Part shown: in pieces, positions 33,286 through 41,194 of the stretch
Numbering within the stretch: the first letter of the stretch is position 1
How the letters are laid out: each line of letters opens with the position of its first letter
Source: CAVTUU01 sp045804965
GTDB lineage: Bacteria; Chloroflexota; Chloroflexia; Thermomicrobiales; UBA6265
Length of the DNA: 64,000 nt
Direction of reading: 5' to 3'
Assembly: GCA_045804965.1 (NCBI GenBank)
Contig: JBJMMD010000021.1
Location: 31,098 to 95,097 of the forward strand
Translations under genes and position numbers: made by a program
The notes under the pieces: model-generated
Database searches by the model: none
Told to the model about the DNA's origin: nothing
What the model saw: the letters and a program-made list of their open reading frames with translations, nothing else

Positions 33286-33642
33286 CTACTCCTCCTTATC
33301 GACATGCGGTTGGTAGCGAACGATTTCGACGGGATCGGTGGTGATCATGCCGCCGTGAAGCATCTCTTCCAAGTGAGGGAGAAGCTCGGCGACACGTTCG
33401 TCGCTGTCGACCCATTCCAACACCAGCGGCAGATCCGACGAGAGATCGACGAGTGAGACCGCGTGGATCTTGCTGTGCGCGCCATACCCGGCGACGCCGC
33501 GGGTCACCGTTGCGCCGGACGCGCCCGAGGCGCGCAGAAACTCCAACAGAGCGCTCCACAGCGCCTTGCCATCGTGCCGGTCCCGCTCGCCAAAGTAGCA
33601 ACGGACGCGAACACCGCGACCCCGTAGCTCATGGTTGCTCAT
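33286..33642 (-). CDS. DUF190 (PII-like) protein
   Basis: The product is 118 residues and matches DUF190: RVRCYFGERDRHDGKALWSA at the start, then GASGATVTRGVAGYGAHSKIH in the middle and LPLVLEWVDSDERV. The fold is a PII-like trimer. Members often sit with CrcB fluoride channels or nucleotide-signalling genes, but no such gene is in the window. It converges on the amidohydrolase gene and is divergent from the UspA-like fragment. The ligand is unknown. Confidence 0.8.
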   Translation of the reverse strand: MSNHELRGRGVRVRCYFGERDRHDGKALWSALLEFLRASGASGATVTRGVAGYGAHSKIHAVSLVDLSSDLPLVLEWVDSDERVAELLPHLEEMLHGGMITTDPVEIVRYQPHVDKEE

Positions 33643-33754
33643 GTCACTGTCTCGCTCTCCCGGTAGGCGGACCCGCTGCCCCTACAAATGCCGGAATGGT
33701 AAGCCACCTCATCAGTCTCCTCATCGCCACTGCAACCCTTGCGCCGATGGTGCG

Positions 33755-33899
33755 ATGACTAACACGCTCGTTTGCCTGGGTGGGGATCAGGTCGAGGCCA
33801 TGCTCAATACCGTCGACGCGACTCTTACTCCCGACCTCTCCTTGTTCCTCTTGCACGTTGTCGACACGCGGCCACCAGCAGCGCTGCTGGTGGCCGCCT
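33755..33899 (+). pseudogene. UspA-like N-terminal fragment
   Basis: The frame reads MTNTLVCLGGDQVEAMLNTV, then LFLLHVVDTRP, which resembles the first strand-helix-strand of universal stress proteins. The resemblance ends at the 30-bp palindrome at 33870-33899, and the frame then drifts on without a stop into the next gene. I read it as a truncated relic; it could also be a short unrelated peptide. Confidence 0.3.
33870..33899. repeat. Perfect 30-bp palindrome
   Basis: GCGGCCACCAGCAGC (33870-33884) is followed directly by its exact complement GCTGCTGGTGGCCGC (33885-33899), with no spacer. It lies at the point where UspA-like homology stops. It could be a terminator hairpin or a rearrangement scar. 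Confidence 0.6.
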
Positions 33900-34068
33900 C
33901 TTTCGTGGTGGCACTAGAGGTCCCATTTCTTGGCACGTCGGTTTACTTTGCCCCGAGCGTCACGTACGATCATCGCGTCTACCGCGATGGGATGTTCGGT
34001 TGGCGGCTGAGTGAGCGCGCTCAGCGCGCTTGGTTTGTTTTATCCCGGTGGTTTGAAAGGGACAAGGC

Positions 34069-34953
34069 ATGTCGAAATTGGTGCGCCTCGCGGCCATCGC
34101 GCTCTCCCTGTTTACGCTCGCGTTCACTGGCGTTTCCGCCCAAGATCCGAAGCTGGCAAAAGAAGGATTGCCCGAGCTGCACGTTGTCGTGACCGACAGT
34201 GGGATGCAGGCGCCCACCGACGCAAAAGCGGGCCCGACGTATGTCACGCTCGACAATCAATCCGCGAGCGAGGTTGACGCCCAGTTCGTCGTCTTGCCGG
34301 AGGGAACAACGCTCGAGCAGATCGAGTCTCAGTCCCAAAGTTCGGAAGGATTCCCCGATTGGATTTTCGATACAACGTTCGCTGGCGGCGCTTATGCGGC
34401 GGCGGGGAAACAATCGACAGCCGTGGTCAATCTTGCTGCCGGTGATTGGTACATCGTCAACTCACAGGGCTTCGACAGCACTCCGCCGATCGCGCTCAGA
34501 GTCTCCGGCGACGCACACGCTGCAAAAACGGGCGATCTCAAGTCCGATCTCAAAATCGCCTTCAAAGACCATAAATTCGATATTCCCGACGAGGTCGATG
34601 CCGGAGACCAAGTATGGGAAGTCAAGAACGAAGACGACACCACGCATTTCATTTATCTCTTGTGGTCGCCGACCGAGGTGAGCGGAGATGACGTGTTAAA
34701 CCTCTACGGCCTGGGCACGGCATCGCCGACCATGGACGATATGGCGAAGATGGCAAGCATTGTTCCTGTCGGGTATGTCGCCCTCGTGAGCAAAGACCAG
34801 ATCTTCTGGGACGAAATGAACCTGGATCCGGGTTATTACGTGGCGTTTTGTGTCCTGACGGACAAAGGCTCCGGTGTTGTCCACGCGGGCCAGGGCGAGA
34901 TCGACACCTTTCATGTGCCGGGAGACATCGTGACCCCAACGCCAGGCTCCTAG
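34069..34953 (+). CDS. Secreted double-cupredoxin-like protein with axial Glu
   Basis: The product is 294 residues with a Sec signal peptide ending VSAQD, nearly identical in layout to the 2017 product (shared TYVTLDNQS, FAGG and AGDW blocks). The second half keeps His193 (TTHFIYLLW), Cys261 and His272 in CVLTDKGSGVVHAGQGE. The position of the axial Met is Glu277 here. If it binds copper the site should have a different redox potential, or it may have lost copper. AAAGGGACAAGG precedes the ATG. No conserved promoter element of the 1907 type is visible upstream, so its control may have diverged from the other two copies. Confidence 0.7.
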   Translation: MSKLVRLAAIALSLFTLAFTGVSAQDPKLAKEGLPELHVVVTDSGMQAPTDAKAGPTYVTLDNQSASEVDAQFVVLPEGTTLEQIESQSQSSEGFPDWIFDTTFAGGAYAAAGKQSTAVVNLAAGDWYIVNSQGFDSTPPIALRVSGDAHAAKTGDLKSDLKIAFKDHKFDIPDEVDAGDQVWEVKNEDDTTHFIYLLWSPTEVSGDDVLNLYGLGTASPTMDDMAKMASIVPVGYVALVSKDQIFWDEMNLDPGYYVAFCVLTDKGSGVVHAGQGEIDTFHVPGDIVTPTPGS

Positions 34954-35497
34954 TCCTCCTCGCTACATCGCGGCCGCCGGCGCCTGCCCTGCCGGCGATC
35001 GCCGCTGCTCTCCCGTACGTCATCAGTGCCAATCGCTTCGATGTCATCGCTGGCAATTCACCGGCGTTTGTCGATATCGCGATTGACGCCGAGACCATTC
35101 GCATCGAAGGCGCGCCGGTCACGGCGCTTTGGCTGGCGATCGACAAACTTGACGTGACGACGGGGAACAATCTTATGCAGCGCGACGGACGGCATTGTCG
35201 CCCGTCGTCCATCGCGCGCTCGCCAGCCAACGCCGCCCGCGCGGTGGGCGCACGCAGGACCATGCTCTCGGCTGTGCGCGGTCCTCTCTGGCTTCACCTC
35301 GTCGCGGTAATTCGCACATCAGGCCCGCCGTCCTAATCACGGGTCCGCGGGGAACGAATGGCGAAGCGCAAATGCTATTTGTAGAGTGCGCTACAGAGGT
35401 ACGACAACACAAATGAGGCCAAGTGTTGCAATTCTTCGGAAATCTTTGTCTCCATGACACAACTAGACGCTCGTCCTAGTTGAGAGTGTACGTTCAA

Positions 35498-35526
35498 TTG
35501 ACGGCTCCGCGCGGCCCCGCTATGCT
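35498..35526 (+). promoter_or_regulatory. Sigma70-type promoter
   Basis: TTGACG (35498-35503), a 17-base spacer and TATGCT (35521-35526). The -35 matches five of six and the -10 four of six. Transcription would start near 35533, far from any start codon. Confidence 0.5.
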
Positions 35527-35532
35527 GCGACA

Positions 35533-35666
35533 CAGTTATAGAAGAATTAATACCTTGTCGATCTGGCAACATTGCGGGAGCGAGGAACCTTCGCCTGTAT
35601 TTGGTCACCTGGGCGGAGGGGAGCAAGTGGTGAAACCGGCCCCTTTTTAGAGGCCGGTTTGTGTTT
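35533..35666 (+). ncRNA. Candidate small RNA or leader RNA
   Basis: A roughly 130-base transcript would run from the promoter at 35498 to a hairpin with arms AAACCGGCC and GGCCGGTTT (loop about 10 bases, T-rich after it: TTTGTGTTTGTCC). The interior is purine-rich and partly self-complementary (for example GGAGCGAGGAACC, GGGCGGAGGGGAGC). It does not match any riboswitch or housekeeping RNA consensus I know. It could also be the attenuated leader of the kinase gene at 36093. Confidence 0.35.
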
Positions 35667-36092
35667 GTCCAAAGTCACTGCGACCCGACCAGTGCCTAAT
35701 GGACACAAAATTGAGCCGACGAAGCAAACAGGCTCTCTGCTGCCAGTAATCGCGAACGTCGCGGTAGGGTCGTAATCCTTCTATACCGTTCACCGGTTAG
35801 ATCGAACGGGGTTGTGCCAAATCGGCGAAAACGCGTCGCAGTGGCGCTGCCTCGTATCGGTAAAACTTGAGCTGGCAATCTGGAGAGGAACGCGAGGGTT
35901 CCCGGGTGCTTGGGTCGTTCTGGTTGCTCGTGGCGGATTGGGTATGACAGAGCGTTCGGCCACGTTTTCACGCTCGTCAGCCTCAGTCTCAGTCCGAACT
36001 GCCGTCTGATCTTGTTGCGCTCATCGAACTCGCCCTCTCAAGAATTACGCGAGACGCTAAGGCGTCGTGTCATCATCGAAGTGAGCGCTGAT

Positions 36093-38090
36093 ATGGTGGT
36101 CCCGAACACCCAAGATGTGGCGAGCGATCCCCCGCGGCTCGCCTCTATTCGCCTGTTTCCGAAACTGCTCGAGTCGGTGTCCGAATCGGATTTCGACCCG
36201 AGCGACATCCTCGCCGCCATCGCCGATGGCGTTATCGTGCGCGACGACGAGCGGAAGGTGCTGTACGCCAATGAGGCAGCGGTCCGCATACTGGGCTATC
36301 CCACAATCGCGGACTTCATGACCGCACCGAATGAGGAGTTCGAGGCCAAATTCGATTTTGCTGACGAGTTCGGGCGGCCGGTCAAGCGCGAGAACCTGCC
36401 GAGCTGGCGCGCGCTGCGGGGCGAGTTGTGCCCGGAAGTGACGCTCCGCCACCGAAATCGGGAGACCGGGATGATGGGGTGGGCCCTCGTCAAGTCCCAG
36501 CCCGTCTTTGACGATCAGCAAAACGTCCGGATGACGGTTAGCGTCGTCCACGACATTTCCGCCCAAAAGCGCACCGAGGAAGAGCTGCGGCAGGCGCGTG
36601 ACGAGCTGGAACGGGTAATTGAGGAGCGGACCGCCAAGCTCGCCGCCGCGAATGCCGTCGTGCAGGGCCACCTCGCCCACCGGGAAATGTCGCGCCATAA
36701 GACCGGCGCGCAGACAATGTCTTTACGGGAACAAGCGCGATCCCGGTTCGTCAACGGCCCCGCTGGGATCAGGCTGCAATGGATGGCCGCGAGTTTCATC
36801 TTCCTCGCGATCGGCCTTGTTGCGATTGGCTTTCTCTACCCGGCGTTGGTCTCCGCCCCCAAGGTGGCAACGCAGATGTATGCGTCGATGGCGATCTGGA
36901 GTTTGGCCAGCGCCATGCTTGTCGCGGGTTTAGTTCCGTCCACGCCGCCTCGATTGGCGGCCCGCTCCTTTGGCAGGCTGGTCGCGATCATCGCTGGACT
37001 CGCGGCGATCGTGCTCTTCATCAGCTTGTTGCCGCATGTCGTCGACCTTCCCTGGGGTGACTTGGACGCGCTGACGGTGGCCTCGGAAGCGGGCGCCAAT
37101 GATTGGCACTGGGTCTCATTCGCGGTGCCCACCGCTCTCGCCGTGATCGCGGTCGTCGGGGTGGCGCGCCACGGCCGGAGTGAGGCCGCCATGCGCTGGC
37201 TCGCGCTCGCTTTGGTCCTGTGGGCAGGCGGGCGCCTCTACGATCTCGCCTTCCCGACGGTTGGCCACACAACCTTCAATCTTGCCAACTTGCTTCGGTT
37301 CACCTCGGCGACCATCCTCGCCTGTGGCGCGGTTTTCGAGTTGCGGCGACTGGTCGTGCAACGGGACGCGCTGATCACGATCGAGCAAAACTATTCCGCG
37401 AAACTCGAAGACCTGGCAGTGCTGAAAACCGACTTTACGACCATGGTCGCCCACGAGCTTGGGATGCTAATCGCTGCCATCCGCGCCTCGGCCCTGATGG
37501 CCCGTGCCACGGCGGACAGCCCCACCGATCATGCGCAAGCGCTCAGCACGATCGAGGGTCAGGCCGAGCTCCTGAATGCGTTGGTCAAAGACATCGAGAC
37601 CGCCGCCAATCGCGAACGCCAGGAATTTGCGGTCGTGTGCCGTCCGGTCCAGCTTGCCGAAATTCTGAGCGAGGCCGAAGCGTTCGCCGCGACGCTCCCG
37701 GGGGACCATCGGCTCATTATCAAGATGGACGGGCCAACAGGCGTTCTTGTCGATCGGGACCGAATCGCTCAGGTCCTCCACAATCTGCTCAGCAACGCCG
37801 CCAAATATTCTCCGCCTGGAACGACGATCACGCTGCGCGCCATTACCGAGAAATCCCGCGTTCGCATCGAAGTGGAAGACCAGGGAATCGGCATTGAGGC
37901 GGGAGATGTGCCCCGTATCTTTGAAAAGTTCGGACGAGGACGCGATAGCTCTGGGCAGCGGATACCCGGCCTTGGCCTTGGCCTCTACTTGTCGCGCCGC
38001 ATCGTCCGCTTGCACGGATCGGAATTGACTGTGATTTCGACGCCGGGCATTGGGACGGTGTTCCGATTCGGTTTGGAACGGGTGCGATGA
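36093..38090 (+). CDS. PAS-membrane sensor histidine kinase (HisKA type)
   Basis: The product is 665 residues from ATG 36093; the ribosome site is weak, and an upstream GTG is possible. A PAS domain (about 35-160, ADGVIVRDDERKVLYANEAA and VVHDISAQKRTEEEL) comes first, then a coiled coil, then about seven membrane helices (230-415). The HisKA motif is FTTMVAHELGMLIAAIRASA, with His454 but GML in place of the usual RTPL. The HATPase has QVLHNLLSNAAKYSPPG, DQGIGI and GLGLGLYLSRRIV. Placing PAS ahead of the membrane part is an unusual order. The regulator gene overlaps its stop by ATGA. Confidence 0.85.
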   Translation: MVVPNTQDVASDPPRLASIRLFPKLLESVSESDFDPSDILAAIADGVIVRDDERKVLYANEAAVRILGYPTIADFMTAPNEEFEAKFDFADEFGRPVKRENLPSWRALRGELCPEVTLRHRNRETGMMGWALVKSQPVFDDQQNVRMTVSVVHDISAQKRTEEELRQARDELERVIEERTAKLAAANAVVQGHLAHREMSRHKTGAQTMSLREQARSRFVNGPAGIRLQWMAASFIFLAIGLVAIGFLYPALVSAPKVATQMYASMAIWSLASAMLVAGLVPSTPPRLAARSFGRLVAIIAGLAAIVLFISLLPHVVDLPWGDLDALTVASEAGANDWHWVSFAVPTALAVIAVVGVARHGRSEAAMRWLALALVLWAGGRLYDLAFPTVGHTTFNLANLLRFTSATILACGAVFELRRLVVQRDALITIEQNYSAKLEDLAVLKTDFTTMVAHELGMLIAAIRASALMARATADSPTDHAQALSTIEGQAELLNALVKDIETAANRERQEFAVVCRPVQLAEILSEAEAFAATLPGDHRLIIKMDGPTGVLVDRDRIAQVLHNLLSNAAKYSPPGTTITLRAITEKSRVRIEVEDQGIGIEAGDVPRIFEKFGRGRDSSGQRIPGLGLGLYLSRRIVRLHGSELTVISTPGIGTVFRFGLERVR

Positions 38091-38734
38091 TCCGAATCCT
38101 GCTGGTCGACGATCACGCCGCGTTTCGGCAACCATTCGCGTTCATACTCGACCGCGAACCCGATCTCGCTGTGGTAGGTCAGGCAGGGTCGCTGGCGGAA
38201 GCGATGCGGATAAAGACCGAGTTCGACGTCGCCACGGTTGATCTCACGCTGGAGGACGGAAACGGCGTCGACGTCGTTCGGAGCCTGCGCGCGTCCAATC
38301 CATCCGGATCCGTTTGCGTCTTGACTGCTAGTCAGGACCCCGCAGACCGGGCCATGGCGGTGGAAGCGGGCGCAGCCGGACTGCTCCACAAGTCAGCATC
38401 GCTGCCCGAGATCATTGCGGCAGTGCGCCGGCTCGCCGCGGGCGAGCAACTTTTTAATCTCCAAGAGATCATCGAGCTGCTCCGGCTCGCCGGACAACAG
38501 CGGGAGCGCGATCGCGCAGCCCAACACGCGCTCGCTCAACTGACACCGCGCGAGCGGGACGTACTCAACGCCCTGGCCAAAGGGATGACCGACCGCGAGA
38601 TCGGCGAATACCTCAACATCAGCTCCGAGACCGTGCGGACGCACATGGTCAACATCCTCCACAAGCTCGGCGTCGAGTCGCGTTTGGCAGCGCTGGTCTT
38701 TGCCGTCCGGCATGGCGCCGTCAAGATCGAGTAA
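38087..38734 (+). CDS. NarL/FixJ-family response regulator
   Basis: The product is 215 residues. The receiver domain has the acidic pair at 8-9, Asp52 (ATVDLTLEDG), Thr in VLTASQDP and Lys in LLHKSAS. The LuxR helix-turn-helix spans about 150-205 (LTPRERDVLNALAKGMTDREI). Its ATG overlaps the kinase stop codon (ATGA), so the two are co-translated and cognate. A HisKA-type kinase paired with a NarL-type regulator is a less common combination than the HisKA_3 pairs elsewhere in the window. Confidence 0.9.
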   Translation: MIRILLVDDHAAFRQPFAFILDREPDLAVVGQAGSLAEAMRIKTEFDVATVDLTLEDGNGVDVVRSLRASNPSGSVCVLTASQDPADRAMAVEAGAAGLLHKSASLPEIIAAVRRLAAGEQLFNLQEIIELLRLAGQQRERDRAAQHALAQLTPRERDVLNALAKGMTDREIGEYLNISSETVRTHMVNILHKLGVESRLAALVFAVRHGAVKIE

Positions 38735-38900
38735 GTTCGCTCGGCTCATTCTCCCCTGACGCTCCCCGAATGGCCTAGGCCTAAATACCTGTATCGCACG
38801 TAGGCGATTCGCCCTAAACTGGTATTGACTCCGCTTCATTCCTCTGCAAGCGCCCCACCGCAGCGCGCCAGTGGTCATGCTTCAAAGAAGGTCCGCGATT

Positions 38901-39242
38901 ATGCGTGAGACCGCTGTCGATGTGATGCTTGCAAACGAACCGCTTGCTTATCGGGAAGCATTGGCCGCGACGTTGCGCGAAATTCGTCCCGGCGTGGCGA
39001 CGGTTGTCGTCGCGCCGGACGAGCTTGAGCAAGCCACAGCGATGCACGAGCCGCTGCTCATCGTGTGCAGCCGGTTGACTGATGCCATCGAACGCGGGCC
39101 CGGCGCCTGGGCGCTGCTCTATCCAGGCGGGGCAACCTGGTCCGAGCTGAGCCTCGACGGCAAGCGCATCCGCCTCTCCCACGTCGATCTCGGTCAACTC
39201 CTCGCCTTCATCGACGAAGCCGTTCACCAAACCGCAGAGTAA
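38901..39242 (+). CDS. Small receiver-like hypothetical protein
   Basis: The product is 113 residues from ATG 38901 (GAAGGT 9 bases upstream); an ATG at 38877 would add 8 residues. The start (VDVMLANEPLAYREALAATL) copies the opening of a receiver domain, and the middle (LLIVCSRLTDAIERGPGAW) follows receiver strand-helix order, but the phospho-acceptor Asp is not conserved. It may be a degenerate receiver or a decoy partner for the adjacent two-component system. A double hairpin follows about 95 bases later. Confidence 0.5.
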   Translation: MRETAVDVMLANEPLAYREALAATLREIRPGVATVVVAPDELEQATAMHEPLLIVCSRLTDAIERGPGAWALLYPGGATWSELSLDGKRIRLSHVDLGQLLAFIDEAVHQTAE

Positions 39243-39930
39243 CCACGGACGAACGCAACCGCGGTTCCGAGGGACGCCGTACGCCCGGAAGCAGGCAACC
39301 CGGCAGGCAACATCGAACCGTCGTCCTCACCGCGCGGGCGCACGGTTGTGCGCCGCTTCGGGGCCAACGGCCCCGAAGCGTCAGCCGCCTCCATGTAACG
39401 GCTGCCACATCCCTCAAATGCGGTAGACCATCCTCCCCGGTTTGATCTAGCCAAAAATGGCCAAATCCTGGGATGTAGTACGTACAGAAATCAGTACGCT
39501 ATTTACCAGACATCGTTAATGCTTCGTTAAGGTCAACCGGCCCAGCGATGCCGAGGCAACCGACGGATATACACGGCGGCAAGCACACGCATTGCCGCGC
39601 TTCGCGGTCCTGAGTGGGGTTTCACGGCCGCAACCATTTTGGCAAATCCATTGTGGGTTATGTAGTTTAGGAGCCATCCCGGCGAGAAAGAAATAACGTG
39701 CGAAATCAATTCTCACGCAAGTGCCACTCACCGCCAGCACGATAGGTGAGCCGTCGAAAGCGGGTGGGGGCCACGCCGCAAAACGATAACCCCCACGCGC
39801 TCCGATCCGCCGGGCGCCCGTTTCGGGTGCCAGGGGTCACCGCATTTTAACCGATGCAGTCGCTCTTGGTCTTCCCGCCATGGGTCCCGGCTTTGTCCGA
39901 CCAGTTCGGTCGAGGCAAGGGGACATAGCG
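39243..39930. other. Intergenic region before the glycosylation cluster
   Basis: About 690 bp with no credible gene. It holds the double hairpin at 39337-39379 and then an AT-richer part (39440-39720) that probably carries the promoter for the cluster. I could not find a convincing -35/-10 pair there. Confidence 0.5.
39337..39379 (+). terminator. Double hairpin terminator-like structure
   Basis: GGCGCAC (39337-39343) pairs with GTGCGCC (39348-39354). GCTTCGGGGCC (39355-39365) then pairs perfectly with GGCCCCGAAGC (39369-39379) around AAC. The two stems are directly adjacent. No T-tract follows. Confidence 0.6.
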
Positions 39931-41190
39931 ATGATCGAGCAAGTCGTTCCGAGTTATCCCGTCGCTCCGCCGCCAGCCATGCCATGGCTGGACGGTCATC
40001 CACCGGGAGCGCCGGCAGAGATCAAACAGGCAGACGCGTGGTCCACGACTGTTACCGATGTTGAGCTGGATCTTCCCGTCCTCTCGGTGATCGTGCCCAC
40101 GAAGAACGAGGCCGGCAATGTCGCCGAGTTGGCGCGCCGCCTCGCTCAGGCCGCGGACCGGCTTCCGATCGAGGTCATTTTTGTGGACGACAGTACGGAC
40201 GAGACGCCGGCGGTCATCGCCGCCATCGACGCTCTCCCAAACAGCGAGATCGTCTTGCGCCACCGCTCGCCGGAGGAGCGCACCGGCGGTCTCGGCGGAG
40301 CGGTCGTCGAAGGCATGCGTGTGGCGAAAGCGCCGTGGGTCTGCGTGATGGATGGCGATCTCCAACATCCACCGGAGCTCGTGCCGCGGATGCTCGAGCA
40401 AGCGATGCGGACCAATGCCGACGTCGTGGTCGCGAGCCGATACCGCGAAGACGGGGATGCCGGGAGTTTCACCCGGGCGCGGGCGACGGTCTCGCGCGGC
40501 TCGTCGCTCGTCGCCCACCTCCTGTTTCCTCATCGCTTGCGCGATGTGACCGATCCGATGAGCGGATTTTTCCTCGTCCGGAGCCGAGCGCTCGATCTCG
40601 ATGCGCTGAAGCCAAACGGGTTCAAGATCCTGCTCGAGATCTTCGCGCGGACACCCGGACTACAGGTCGCCGAGGTGCCATTCCAGTTTGGGAAGCGCTA
40701 TGCCGGGGAAAGCAAGGCCTCGCTCAAGGAAGGCATTCGCTATCTCCAATTGATCGCCGGGCTTCGCCTCGGCGCCAGCGTCGCGCAATTCGTCAAGTTC
40801 GGGCTCATCGGCGTTTCCGGCTTGTTCGTCAACACATTCCTCTTAGCCATGCTGACCGGAGGCCTTGGCGTCTTCTATCTGCTCTCCGCCGTCTTGGCGA
40901 CGCAGGGTTCCACCTTGTGGAACTTCACGCTCTCCGAACGGTGGGTGTTCGGCGATCAGCGTCGACGGTATGGCAAGGCGCACCGCGCCGCGATGTTCTT
41001 CGCCATGAATAACGTCGCACTCCTGCTCCGAGCGCCATTGATGGTCTTGTTGACCTCAATGCTCGGCATCCAATACCTGATCTCAAACCTCATCTCGCTC
41101 ATCGTTTTGCTGCTGCTCAGATATGCCACCGCGGACCGGTTCATCTGGGGCGCCGCCCCGGCAACCGCTCCCGCCAGTAAGGGAGTCTAG
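39931..41190 (+). CDS. Polyprenyl-phosphate mannose/glucose synthase-like GT2 with GtrA domain
   Basis: The product is 419 residues from ATG 39931 (GGGG 9 bases upstream). After a Pro-rich 45-residue N-terminus, the GT2 domain has LSVIVPTKNEAGNVAEL, VDDSTDET, GGLGGAVVEGM and VMDGDLQHPPEL (DGD metal site), as in dolichol-phosphate mannosyltransferase. The C-terminal about 125 residues (QFVKFGLIGVSGLFVN onward) are a four-helix GtrA domain. It should transfer mannose or another hexose from a nucleotide sugar to polyprenyl phosphate at the inner face of the membrane and may help flip it. The product would feed the GT39 enzyme encoded two genes downstream. The next gene starts 4 bases after its stop. 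Confidence 0.85.
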   Translation: MIEQVVPSYPVAPPPAMPWLDGHPPGAPAEIKQADAWSTTVTDVELDLPVLSVIVPTKNEAGNVAELARRLAQAADRLPIEVIFVDDSTDETPAVIAAIDALPNSEIVLRHRSPEERTGGLGGAVVEGMRVAKAPWVCVMDGDLQHPPELVPRMLEQAMRTNADVVVASRYREDGDAGSFTRARATVSRGSSLVAHLLFPHRLRDVTDPMSGFFLVRSRALDLDALKPNGFKILLEIFARTPGLQVAEVPFQFGKRYAGESKASLKEGIRYLQLIAGLRLGASVAQFVKFGLIGVSGLFVNTFLLAMLTGGLGVFYLLSAVLATQGSTLWNFTLSERWVFGDQRRRYGKAHRAAMFFAMNNVALLLRAPLMVLLTSMLGIQYLISNLISLIVLLLLRYATADRFIWGAAPATAPASKGV

Positions 41191-41194
41191 GGCG

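Larger units (their letters stand above)
34954..36092. other. Long intergenic region before PAS kinase
   Basis: About 1.1 kb without a credible protein gene. It contains the promoter at 35498-35526 and the structured transcript candidate ending at about 35665. Base composition drops to a more AT-rich level between 35380 and 35570, unlike the flanking genes. I see no recognisable remnants elsewhere in it. Confidence 0.5.

Noticed and set aside
34971..35336. Plus-strand frame after the third cupredoxin gene
   Set aside because: No ribosome site or recognisable domain; composition drifts to Arg/Pro-rich in its second half.
35533..35666. Assignment of the structured stretch to a known riboswitch (TPP, FMN, cobalamin, SAM, c-di-GMP, fluoride) or to SRP or 6S RNA
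   Set aside because: None of the conserved core sequences of these classes is present.
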